A stretch of 64,000 nt of DNA from Mercurialis annua (taxonomy: Eukaryota; Streptophyta; Magnoliopsida; Malpighiales; Euphorbiaceae). The DNA is taken from positions 7,512,001 through 7,576,000 of the forward strand of contig NC_065570.1 of NCBI RefSeq assembly GCF_937616625.2, given 5' to 3'. Under the pieces are notes generated by a model. The model was given only the letters and a program-made list of their open reading frames with translations. It was not told the origin of the DNA and made no database searches. Made by a program: the position numbers and the translations under genes. Positions 35,362 to 46,800 of this stretch are shown one piece after another; within the stretch, counting starts at the first letter, position 1, and every line of letters begins with the position of its first letter.

Positions 35362-37235
35362 ATGGCAATACCAATGCCAAAGAAAAACCAACTCATCCAA
35401 AATAACCAAATTCTTTCTTCTCCATCATATAATTCTAGAGGTACAATCAGAACAACTTTCAATTCCCTAATTGCCCTTCTGTTTTCATTCTTTCTCATAA
35501 TCATAGTTTATCTAACACAAAACAGTGGTGACCTAATGGAAGATAGAACCGCAAGTTCAGGTGATGACTTGCTGTCTGGGTGTGACTTGTTTTCTGGGAA
35601 GTGGGTGTTTGATAATAAGTCTTACCCTTTGTACAAGGAAAAAGAATGTAGTTTCATGTCTGATCAGTTGGCTTGTGGGAAGTTTGGTAGACAAGATTTG
35701 GGTTTTCAGAATTGGAGATGGCAGCCTCACCAATGTGATCTTCCAAGGTTTCTCAATCTTTGTTTTTCACTTAATTTTCTTCTTTGCATGCTTTGGGTTA
35801 AATTAAAGTCTTGAGCGGTATTACCAAACATTTGCTTTATGTTCTGGTTTGGTATGAAATTTTAAAAATTGTATTGAAATGAGACCTCAAATTTAATTTC
35901 TATTTGAAGTCAAATTACTTTAAATTTTTTAGTTGGAAAATTAGTAGAGCAGAGGGGTAATTCGGTTTTTGAACTTATAACTCGAGATGAAATAACTCAC
36001 TTTCAGCTATTTTGATCAATTAAGAACTATACTCGTTATTTTTAAATCAATTAAGGACAATATTGTATTTTCTATTTTTAGATCAAACAATGCTCTTCAT
36101 ATTTAGGTAAATTAAGAATAATATTCTTTTTTTTAGGTTTATTAAATATAAAACTACATCATTTTAATACCTATTTTTGTTCATATTGTATAATTTATTC
36201 CTTAACTGATCTTTAAAATAAAAAAGATATTTTTAAATGATCAAAATGACTGAAAGTGAATTATTTGACCTCTTGTCATATATATAGAGATTGGATAAAC
36301 TCTTAAGTCGAAATTAATTTATGTGACCGTTGAAATATGGTGTTAGATAAACCGACGTGTTATATGATGATTGGTATAAGTACCGATGTGACAATATATT
36401 TTAGACGTTTCACTCGATAGTTATGTCATCAGATCGCAAATGAAAAGGTTAAACTTTTGATACCACTTTAATACGAAAAGAAGTTTTAGTATCATAATAT
36501 GTTATTTTTAGTATAATTGCGACTGATAATGAAAAGTACAGGTTCTGAATTTTTTTGAGTTTTGTGGAATTTTTTCCCTCTTCAAAATTAAAGGTTCAAC
36601 GCCACAGAATTGCTGGAGAGGCTAAGGAATAAGAGTCTTATGTTTGTTGGAGATTCGTTAAATAGAGGGCAATGGGTTTCAATGGTGTGTCTCGTGGATT
36701 CTGCTCTTCCTTCCAATCAAAAATCCATGCACCACAATGGTTCTTTAGCCACCTTCAAAGCTATTGTAAGTATTTAGGCTGGAGACATAATAAATATTAA
36801 ATACGAAAATAAGATACAATCTGGTATATGGAGTATTATTTTTATGATAAATTAGTCGGCATATAAAAAAAATATTATAATAATATAAATTTGAATAGAT
36901 AATATTTTTTAAATATGAAATAATTTATTATAAAAATAAATTAAGCAATTTCAAAAAAAGTTTATTTATCAATTAGATATTTAATCTTTTCTGTTTCATG
37001 TTTGAATATAATTATCAATTTTTAAAATTAATAGATTAACTGTTAAAATTATCTAATGGACATTTAAATTATCCTGCCAAATAAGTAATATCTATTTTAT
37101 ATTTTTTATAGAATAAAATTATCTTTCATTTATTTTATTTTATGATTCTATGACAAAACATTATTGTATTACGCTGGGTGAATTCTGTCACCAAAGTTGA
37201 TATGGCCGAGTTGGTCTAAGGCGCCAGATTAAGGT

Positions 37236-37268
<33 letters not shown>

Positions 37269-38471
37269 TGTCAACAATTTTTTTTTCGTTGCACTTTTTT
37301 TTTATCAAAATTAAATTTTAGAAAACAATTGAACAAGTTATACTTGTACATTTCAAAAAATCTGTATAAATAGAAAGTACAATGGATTGATTAATTTAAT
37401 ATATGTTATTAATATTATGGAAATGTGATTGAATGAAGGAATATAATGCGTCGATCGCGTTCTACTGGGCACCGTTGCTGGTCGAATCGAATTCAGATGA
37501 CCCAGTAAACCACAGAGTAGATGAACGTATTGTTAGAGTTCAAGCAATTGAAAAACATGCTAGGCATTGGATCGACTCAGACATTCTTGTTTTCAATAGC
37601 TATCTTTGGTGGAGAAGGTCCCAAATGAAAGTTTTGTAAGTTTACATTTATCATATTTATGTGACATTTATTTATTTAAGAGAATAATTAATTATATATC
37701 GGATCTAAATAAATTTTTTTGATAAATGACATTTAAATTGGATATTGATTTAACGGTCAGATGGGGATCATTTGATAGTCCAGATGGAGTTTACAAATTT
37801 GTAAAAATGCCAAGAGTTTATGAGATGGCTTTAAAGACATGGTCTGATTGGTTGGAAGTCCATATTGACCCATCAAGACAACAATTGTTCTTCGTCAGCA
37901 TGTCACCAACTCATGAAACGTACGTGCCTAATATAATTACACTATTAAATTTAAATTTACATTATTAAATTTTGATTTCAACTTCTATTAGATTAATTAA
38001 TCCAAAGAAAATGTTTGATGCTAACGAGATTATAGCGCAACGAAACGATATGTGAAATAAACTATCGTTTTAACTTTTCGAATAAAAATGTATATTAACG
38101 TATCACATTACGGTTCTTTCAGGGCAGAAGAGTGGGACGGAGTTGAAGGAGAAAATTGTTATAATGAAACAGAACAAATTATGAAAGAGGGATATAAAGG
38201 AAAATCAACATGTGAAGAAATGATGCATGTAGTGGATAAAACATTGGATGATTTAAAAACAAGAGGCTTAAATGTGCAAATGATTAATATAACACAATTA
38301 TCAGAATATAGAAAAGAAGGGCATCCATCAATTTACAGGAAGCAATGGGAACCTTTAAAAGAAGAGCAAATTTTGAACCCTAAAAGCTATGCAGATTGTA
38401 TTCATTGGTGTCTTCCTGGTATACCAGATGTATGGAATGAGCTTCTTTATGCTCATATTCTTAATCTTTGA
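35362..38471 (+). CDS. TBL: TBL/DUF231 polysaccharide O-acetyltransferase-like protein, 5 exons, 420 aa
   Basis: A TRICHOME BIREFRINGENCE-LIKE protein of the xylan O-acetyltransferase-like group, a Golgi type II membrane enzyme that acetylates cell-wall polysaccharide. Exons: 35362-35747, 36594-36765, 37439-37635, 37761-37919, 38123-38471; all GT-AG and in frame. Residues 33-51 form the membrane anchor ([17 protein letters not shown]). Then the TBL domain ([32 protein letters not shown]) and the DUF231/PC-esterase part: GDS motif [11 protein letters not shown] (Ser-150), [15 protein letters not shown], the WGSF motif, [29 protein letters not shown] and the DxxH motif [10 protein letters not shown] (Asp-396, His-399). 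All catalytic motifs are present. An in-frame ATG at 35194 would add 56 low-complexity residues; I chose 35362 because it gives a normal short cytosolic tail. Intron 2 holds a tRNA gene. Neighbour synteny suggests the TBL32/33 group. Confidence 0.93.
37196..37276 (+). tRNA. tRNA-Leu (anticodon AAG) inside the TBL intron
   Basis: An 81-nt cloverleaf with a class II variable arm. Acceptor GTTGATA pairs with TGTCAAC (one G-U), with discriminator A at 37276. The D-region A box is TGGCCGAGTTGG. The anticodon stem CCAGA/TCTGG encloses TTAAGGT, so the anticodon is AAG, reading CUU. The T-arm has B box GGTTCAAATCC. A T-run from about 37280 is a Pol III terminator. No tRNA intron. It is on the same strand as the TBL gene and lies wholly between exons 2 and 3. 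Confidence 0.96.
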
Positions 38472-39186
38472 TTCTTATTTGGGGGTTTGAACTTTGATTC
38501 AAGGAGGATTTAGGTGTTTATTTGTTGTATCATGTTCCCATTTGAGTAATCATATTGGGAAATTTGAACTTTTTGAATATAAGAAGTAATTAATTTTATT
38601 GTTGCAACATAATCAATCATCGTAGAAGACAGGACAAAACCAAATAAGCGAAGAGACGAACAGATTTGATTTGATTCGATTTGAAATTATAAAATTAATT
38701 ATGATAGTTTCAAGGGCCTAGTCTTCCCAAACTATCTCTATAGAATGAAAATGCTTTTAACTTTTTTTTTTTTAAATATGAATACTAAATTTATATTTGT
38801 ATAATTAGCGTCCTAATTCTTTTAAATATGTTTTGAATTTCAATTTTTATATAATTGGCTCTTATGAATTTTAATTTTAGTTATGTCGGTGGATGTTGTA
38901 AAGTCATTTGGGGTAGTAACACTAAAATTGTGCTATGAAGAAATTGATGCTTATAAATTAGGGAAGATTAGAATAATACTCTATTTTTTAAAATAATTTG
39001 ATTTTCTACCTTAACAAGGAAAAGATAGAGAGAATACCTCATAATTTTAATGCTTTTATTTTTTTACTCTAAAGCATGTTTATATTATAATTATACATAC
39101 TTTCTATTAATTTTTTACTCTAAATACCTTATATGACAGTTGTCATATTTTTACATATTTCTCTCTTTTTCTTTCTCTCTCCTCTC

Positions 39187-39255
39187 TCTTCTTCTTCTTC
39201 TTCTTCTTCTTCTTCTTCTTCTTCTTCTTCTTCTTCTTCTTCTTCTTCTTCTTCT
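39187..39255. repeat. (TTC)n microsatellite
   Basis: About 22 uninterrupted CTT/TTC units within the left arm of the palindromic element. The right arm carries a shorter GAA tract near 41005-41045. Confidence 0.95.
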
Positions 39256-39549
39256 GTGTTTGTTTTTTTCTTCGTTAATTTTCTTCTTCTTCTTTATTTC
39301 TTCTCCATTTTTCTTTATACCTTCATCGCTTCGCCGCCGTTTCTTCATTACTCCACCATCACTGCATTATTCAATCATATTTTATTTTTTCTTTAATTCA
39401 TGGTGATTATTGCGATTTTTTAACATTCAGATATAATTAAATTGCTCTTGAATTTTTTTTTTCAATTTTAGATCTAAAAATCTGCATGAAAAAACGATAT
39501 TATGATGAAAAAACGATTTTCTGCACAAAAAATGATTTTCTGCAAAAAA

Positions 39550-40690
39550 ACAGCATCTGATTATCATATGATTATCATAACACTGCAGAAAAAAAAGATT
39601 TTTTATAAAGAAAACAGTCTCTGATTATCATATGAGTATCACTCTATTATCATGTTGTTATCATAACACTGCATTAAGAATGATTTTCTACAAAAAAAAA
39701 ATTGATTATCATGGTGTATTATCATCTCGTTATCATAATATAATCATATGATACCGAGATGATAATGTATTATTGTACCTAAATGATAATGTTATGACAA
39801 CGACATAATAATAAAATTATGATAACAGTATGATAATATGAAAGCTATATAAAAAAATTACATAAAAATTATGATAACGAAATGATAATGTGAAGAAAAT
39901 AGTATGATAATGAAGTATAATAAGGTCATATTATCATACTATTATCTTCACCTTATCATAATTTTTTTGTAATTGTTTTTTTCATACATGTATCATATTA
40001 TCATACTATTATCTTCACATTATCATCTCGTTATCATAATTTTTTATATATTTTTTTCGTACAGGTATCATATTATCATACTATTATCTTTACATTATCA
40101 TCTCATTATCATAATTTTTCTGTAATTTTTTTACATATATGTATCATATTATCATACTATTATCATAACTTTATTCTTTTATTATCATCTGGTTATCATA
40201 CCGGTGTCATGAATCTTTTTGTTATTCTATTTTCACGTACGTTATCATCTAGTTATCATAACCTTATCATAATTCATTATCATCTAATTATCATACTCCA
40301 GTGTTATGATAACGACATGATAATCAAACACTATTTTATCATACATTATCATAGATGTTATCATATATGTATCATAAATATTATCATCTCGTTATCATAT
40401 GATAAAACATTATCATATGACACTATTTCTATAATTTTTTTCCATGTAAGTATCATATGATAATGTTATGATAACAATATATGATAATATTATGATAACA
40501 ATATGATAATCAAACATTATTTTCTGCAGAATTTTTTTCCTGCAATGTTATGATAATTACATGATAATATAGTGATACTCATATGATAATCAGAGGATGT
40601 TTTTCTATATAAAAATTATCTTTTCTGCAGTGCTATGATAATGTGATGATAATGCAGTGATACTCATATGATAATCAGATGCTGTTTTGT
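39550..40690. repeat. dense TTATCAT / ATGATAA repeat field
   Basis: Dozens of copies of TTATCAT and its complement, spaced irregularly at roughly 8-25 bp and often joined to CTCG, CATATG or ACTGCAG phrases (TCTCGTTATCATAA, CATATGATAATCAGA). Irregular spacing and mixed orientation rule out a simple tandem satellite. Confidence 0.85.
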
Positions 40691-41252
40691 TTGCAGAAAA
40701 TCGTTTTTTGTACAGAAAATCGTTTATTTCATCATAAAATCCTTTTCATGCAGATTTTTAAATCTAAAATTGAAAAAATCAAAGAGTAATTTATTTAGAT
40801 CTGAAAGTTAACATAAATCGTATTAGTCACCACGAATTAAGAAAAAAAATTAAAATCAAATATGAAACGAACGGAGAGCAACAGTAGAACGATGGCAGAG
40901 CGGCGGCGGATTGACGGCGGAGCGGCGAAGAAAAAGAGAATAAAAATGGAAAAGAAAAGAAGAAGAAAAGAAAAAGAAGAAAAAAAAATGGTGGAAAAAA
41001 ACAAACAGAGAAGAAGGAGAAGAAGAAGAAGAAGAAGAAGAAGAAAAAAAGAAAGAAAGAGAAAAAAGAAAAAAGTGACAGTTGTCACTTAGAGTAAAAT
41101 AATAATAAAAATTAGGCATAATTATAATATAAACATGTGTTAGAGTAAAAAAATAAAAACAATAAAAAGGTGAGGTATTTTCTTTATCTTTTCCTTGTTG
41201 AGGTAGGAAATCAAATTATTTTTAAAAATGGAGTATTTATCCTAATTTTCTC

Positions 41253-41365
41253 TTTATTCTATTGTATTTGTATAGTTTAACTGTGCAAAAGAAATTATAA
41301 TAGGAGAGGCTTAAAATGAATTTTCCTTTACTCTTTTTCCTAAGAGTTTTATACGTTAGAATCAA
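41253..41365 (-). repeat. 113-bp dispersed repeat, copy 1 (inverted to 51730-51842)
   Basis: By eye only about two differences over 113 bp from the complement of 51730-51842; shared landmarks include AACTCTTAGGAAAAAGAG and AAGCCTCTCCTATTATAA. It begins exactly where copy 1 of the TTATCAT element ends. Confidence 0.85.
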
Positions 41366-42191
41366 GAGAAAATTAGGCCTGACACGTTTTAAGCCCCTTT
41401 TATTATGAAAAATACGGTTTGGCCTTTCCGTCTTCATTAATACTGCTAAACTTGAGGGTCTTAGATAATTAAACTGTTTTTCTCTTAATATTACTGTTAA
41501 CCTTCCTCATTAATACAGTTTTCATCAAAACTTATGATCTGCCATATAATTTAGGTTGATTTTCAATTGATCTCAAAAGTTATTACTGCTCATTTCTCTT
41601 TTATTCATTTGGGATCAGCCACTTCCTTGCATAAGAAGAAAGATCTAATTGTTTTAGAAAAATCACGAATTTTAACATGTTTTAAAATTTTAACACAAAT
41701 TTTTAATTTTCACATATTAACTAATTTTCAAATTTTTGTAATTCAAAACACCAAGCAATTTTCTGTCAAAAAATTGTTGATGTGGAAGTTAAAACAATAT
41801 CTGCTATGATGTGTACATCAATACACAATTGTTTGATGTTTCGAATTATAAAAAAAATGGTCATTTCATGTATTAAATTAACAAAATTAAAAATCCGTAT
41901 TAAAATTAAAAAAACACGCTAAAATTCATGATTTTTAAAGCAATTAAGTCCAAAAGAATATACTTGTAATTTGTTTTTTCAGTTTGCCATTCATGTATAT
42001 TAAATTTTAAAGGATTCAAATAAAACTAAAATTGGAAGACTTAATTACAAAAATAAAAAAGTTCTAGACCAATTATGAACTTTGCCATAACAAAATTCCA
42101 GGTACTTACCACAACAATAGAGATGTTTCATAGAACCATCTACTGCAATTTCATACGGTCAACCCGAGAAGGAGCACAAGCAAAGAAAGCC

Positions 42192-43483
42192 GGGAAATTT
42201 AGGTATTTACTCCAAAAATGAAAATATTTGCACATTTTACCTCAACACAGAAAAGTTGCAGAAAATACCTCACGTTTTTTTTCAGATTTATGTTTTTACT
42301 CTGGGTTTAAAAATATTTATGATTTTACTCCGTTATCATCTGGTTATCATAAATCCTTCTGTAATTATATTTTTGCGCACGTTATCATCCAATTATCATA
42401 ATCTTATCATATTTCATTATCATCTAGTTATCTTACTGCAGCGTTATGATAACAACATGATAATATACTGATACTGAGATGATAATCAGATACTGTTTTA
42501 TCATAACATAATCGTAGATATTATCATAACATTATCATATTTCATTATCATCTAGTTATCTTACTGCAGTGTTATGATAACAACATGATAATATACTGAC
42601 ATGATAATCAAATATTGTTTTATCATAACATAATCATAGATATTATCATAACATTATCATCTTGATACTATAAATATCATCATCTCGGTATCATATGATA
42701 ATGTTATGATAACGAAATATGATAATATCATGATAACGATTTTATAATCAAACATTATTTTATGCAGAATTTTTTTTCCCGCAATGTTATGATAACTACA
42801 TGATAATACAGTGATACTCATATGATAATCAGAGGCTGTTTTTTTATAAAAAAAATAATTTTTTCTGCAGTGTTATGATAATGTGATGATAATGCGGTGA
42901 TACTCATATGATAATCAGATGCTGTTTTGTTTGCAGAAAATCGTTTTTTTCATCATAAAATCGTTTTCATGCATCTTTTTAGATCTAAAATTGAAAAAAA
43001 TCAAGATTAATTTATTTAGATCTGAAAGTTAAAATGAATTGTATTTATCACCACGAATTAAGAAAAAAATCGCTAAAATCAAATATGAAAGAACGGCGGA
43101 GCGACGACGAAACGATGGCGGAGCGACAACGGATCGATGAAGGAACGATGACGAAAAAAAGAATAAAAATGGAGAAGAAAAGAAGAATAAAGAAGAAGAA
43201 GAAGAAAAGTGGCGAGAAAAAAAAAGAAAGCAGAGAAGAGAAAGAAGAAGAAAGAGAAAGGAAAGAGAAAGAGAAAAAAAAGTGACAGATAGTATATAAT
43301 TAGAGTAAAAGAAATATGATTAGAGTAAAATAATAATAAAAAGTAGGTATAATTATAATATAAATATGTCTTAGAGTAAAAAAATAATTATAGTAAAAGG
43401 GTGATATATTTTCTCTATCTTTTCTTTTTTGAGGTAGGAAATTCTATTATTTTTAAAAAGAGAGTATTTTTCCTAATTTTTTC
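42192..43483. mobile_element. TTATCAT-repeat element, copy 2 (1,292 bp) with 9-bp TSD
   Basis: The left end GGGAAATTTAGGTATTTACT and the complement of the right end GAAAAAATTAGGAAAAATAC are inverted. A perfect 9-bp duplication AAGAAAGCC lies at 42183-42191 and 43484-43492, the Mutator-type length. The right half (from about 42920) is closely similar to 40680-41240 of copy 1, including GTTTGCAGAAAATCG, TTTAGATCTGAAAGTTAA and the GAA-rich tract. The left arm is shortened. It lies about 400 bp upstream of the E1 start codon. Confidence 0.82.
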
Positions 43484-43700
43484 AAGAAAGCCACGCAACC
43501 AAAGGCCGTGCAATTCAACCCACCCATCTTCTAAGGCCCATTATTTTCCAGCCCACAAAAGCCCAGAAAAGCCTTTCGTCTGTACAACAACAAAACAATA
43601 CTATCTCCAATCTCTCTCTCCTCCATCTGTACTGCGTCTCCCGCACTACACATGAAATGAACCCCCACACCCGCACACCGACCCGATTCCCATCTCACCA

Positions 43701-43710
43701 TTTATAAATC
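43701..43710 (+). promoter_or_regulatory. TATA-like box of the E1 gene
   Basis: TTTATAAATC about 190 bp before the ATG, followed by a CT-rich leader. A GT at about 43801 in the leader could start a 5' UTR intron, but the matching acceptor is not certain. Confidence 0.45.
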
Positions 43711-43899
43711 TCCCCATCTTTACCTGATCCACCCAAACCCTAAAACCCGAATCCATTTCCGCTCTCTCCGATCGCTTCCTTACTTTTCTTGTTCCACTCG
43801 GTATCCTCTTCTTCTCTCTCACTCATTCTCTTTAAATTTTTTTATATTAATTTGCGTTAATTTTAAGCTGTGTTATTTTTTTTTTAAATTTTTTTAATT

Positions 43900-46800
43900 A
43901 TGACGAACAGTTCGCCGCACTATATGCTTCCTAGCAAGAGAGGTGGTGGAGGAGAGGTTGTTGTTGAAGGAAAACAAGAACACGAACCGAAGCCAATCCG
44001 AACCGGTAGCTCCACCGATTCTCTCCATAAAAAACCGCGCCTCCTCTCCGATTGTGGTTCCGATTTGATTGCGACGGCGACCGGCGCTTTTGTAACCACG
44101 GGGAACGCTAAGAGTACTGCTGTCAACAACAACAGCAGCGGTGATAAGGCTGTTGAATCGTCGCCGATCATGACTTTAGGTAACGGAAAACCTATGGACA
44201 TTGATGAGGATCTCCACAGCCGTCAGCTTGCCGTATACGGCCGTGAGACTATGCGGAAACTCTTCGCGTCGAATATTCTCGTTTCGGGGATTCAAGGCCT
44301 CGGTGTTGAGATTGGTATGTTTTTTAGATCATTGTGACTGATCTGTTATTATGATAAAAAACGAATTGATTTGTTTTTTTAATTTAGTTTTGTTTTGCCG
44401 CAGCTAAGAATCTGGTACTGGCTGGTGTGAAGTCAGTGACCTTGCATGATGTTGGAGCTGTTGAGCTATGGGATTTATCGAGTAATTTTGTGTTTACCGA
44501 AGACGATGTCGGGAAGAATCGAGCCCTTGCTGCGGTTCAGAAGCTACAAGAATTGAATAACGCTGTTGTTATTTCTACTTTAACTTCTGAATTGACTAAG
44601 GAGTCACTCTCTAATTTTCAGGTTATCTTTCTCTGAATTGACTCATGTGTTCTATCATCTATGCGGATTCATAGAATTTATTCTCATGTGCCTGTGCTTT
44701 ACAATTTTAGCAGACATAACATGGTATGCCAACTTATTATGATATTATCGACTAGGATCAGTGTGGGTTTGAGTTTATGTATACTGTCACTTGTTTGTTT
44801 CTGTCTAAAACGATGTTAACCTTGTATGTGCAAATATATGTATGAACAGATATTATTTGTTGCGTATTCAACAATGCTACTTCTATTAGATTCATTCAGT
44901 ATACTCATCGTTATTTCTTAGCACCGTAGACTGTTCTTTTCGCAGTTTTGAATAAGACAGATTGTGACGGCAATTAGCTGTTTGCTTATCTGTGACACAT
45001 TGATAGTGTCTTCTAATGTTGTTGCTTAGTTCTTTTAATTACTAATTGCATTGCCAACTTTGGTTAAAACATTGGCATGCTTGCAATGTTTAGATGTTTC
45101 AAATTTCGTTTTAATTATTCCATTAAGGGAATAATTGTTCACATGTTCAACTAACTGTTTACTGTGCTATTTATCTTTGTTGAGATCACATTGTTCGTAA
45201 CTTTGGCATGCATTTCTGCTTATCAGGCTGTCGTATTCACTGAGATCAGCTTAGAGAAAGCAGTTGAATTTGATGATTACTGTCACAATCATCAGCCTCC
45301 GATTGCCTTCATCAAATCTGAAGTACGGGGACTTTTTGGTAGTGTATTTTGTGACTTTGGTCCTGAATTTATGGTCCTTGATGTTGATGGTGAGGACCCG
45401 CATACAGGCATAATTGCCTCCATCAGCAATGATAATCCTGCTCTTGTGGGTTGTGTTGATGACGAGAGGCTCGAGTTTCAGGATGGAGATTTGGTTGTCT
45501 TCTCTGAAGTTCAAGGAATGACAGAACTGAATGATGGAAAGCCAAGAAAGGTCAAGAATGCAAGGCCCTACTCATTCCAAATTGATGAAGACACAACAAA
45601 CTGTGGTGCATATATGAGAGGTGGTATTGTGACACAAGTGAAGGAACATAAGGCGTTGAACTTCAAGACATTGCGGGAGGCACTAAAGGATCCAGGGGAT
45701 TTCCTTCTCAGTGACTTCTCCAAGTTTGATCGTCCACCACTCTTGCACTTGGCTTTTCAGGCCCTGGACAAATTTATTTCAGAGTTGGGACGCTTTCCTG
45801 TAGCTGGATCGGAGGAGGAAGCTCAAAAATTTATTTCTTTGCTTATCAGCATCAATGATAGCTCGGCAGATGGGAGGCTTGAAGAGATTGATCATAAACT
45901 TCTTCGTCATTTTGCATTTGGTGCTAAGGCTGTGCTGAATCCCATGGCAGCTATGTTTGGTGGCATTGTTGGACAGGAAGTTGTGAAGGCTTGCTCTGGG
46001 AAATTCCATCCACTTCATCAGGTAGTCTTTTGAGTTATGGTGTTTGACATCTTAACGAGGGATGGAGTTCTGCTGAATCTTTTTTGGTTGAAATTTGAAA
46101 ATATTTACAATGTCTTGAATTGTTGCCTTTCAATAGAGTATTATCGTGAAGTCTTTGTAGGACCGCCTGTCATTTCTCAAAACTACTTACTTGTCATCTC
46201 TTTCTATGCTTATATTCTTTTTCCATCTTTTTTGTGGACAGTTTTTCTACTTTGACTCAGTCGAGTCCCTTCCATCAGAGCCTTTGGATCCTGAAGACTT
46301 GAAGCCGTTAAATAGCCGATATGATGCACAAATATCAGTCTTTGGATCCAAGCTTCAAAAAAAACTTGCAGATGCTAGCATTTTTATGGTTGGATCTGGC
46401 GCCCTGGGGTGCGAATTCTTGAAGAATTTAGCCTTGATGGGGGTCTCTTGTGGTCAGAAAGGAAAGCTGACCATTACAGACGATGATGTTATTGAAAAGA
46501 GTAACCTTAGCAGGCAGTTTCTCTTCCGAGACTGGAACATTGGACAGGCCAAATCAACTGTTGCTGCTTCAGCTGCTGCAGTGATTAATCCTCATCTCAA
46601 AATTGAAGCTCTGCAGAACCGTGCTAGCCCTGAGACCGAGAATGTATTTGACGATACCTTTTGGGAGAATCTGAATGTTGTTTTAAATGCTCTGGATAAT
46701 GTCAATGCCAGGCTTTACATTGATTCAAGGTGCCTATATTTCCAGAAGCCCCTTCTGGAATCAGGAACTCTAGGTGCTAAGTGCAACACTCAAATGGTCA

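Larger units (their letters stand above)
38961..41252. mobile_element. large palindromic element with TTATCAT-type repeats, copy 1
   Basis: The left end GGGAAGATTAGAATAATACT and the complement of the right end GAGAAAATTAGGATAAATAC are inverted. The arms pair for several hundred bp: AATTTGATTTTCTACCT, TTTTTTACTCTAA, GACAGTTGTCA, and a (TTC)n tract opposite a (GAA)n tract. The centre (about 39550-40690) is dense in TTATCAT / ATGATAA units in both orientations. Flanking 9-mers do not match, so the insertion site is not resolved. Open frames over the (TTC)n and (GAA)n tracts are low-complexity. Same family as 42192-43483. Confidence 0.72.

Noticed and set aside
39133..39406. Long poly-Ser / poly-Leu open frames
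   Set aside because: They are translations of the (TTC)n tract in different frames; no gene structure.
39550..40690. CRISPR-like regularity of repeats
   Set aside because: The unit is only 7 bp, spacing is irregular and orientation mixed, and the context is a plant genome.
40837..41119. Arg/Lys/Glu-rich and Phe/Ser-rich open frames on both strands
   Set aside because: Translations of the GAA-rich arm of the palindromic element; low complexity.
41237..41437. 66-codon frame shared with 51730-51912 as a duplicated small gene
   Set aside because: The similarity is at DNA level across a 113-bp repeat that begins mid-codon and ends without regard to the frame; more likely a dispersed repeat.
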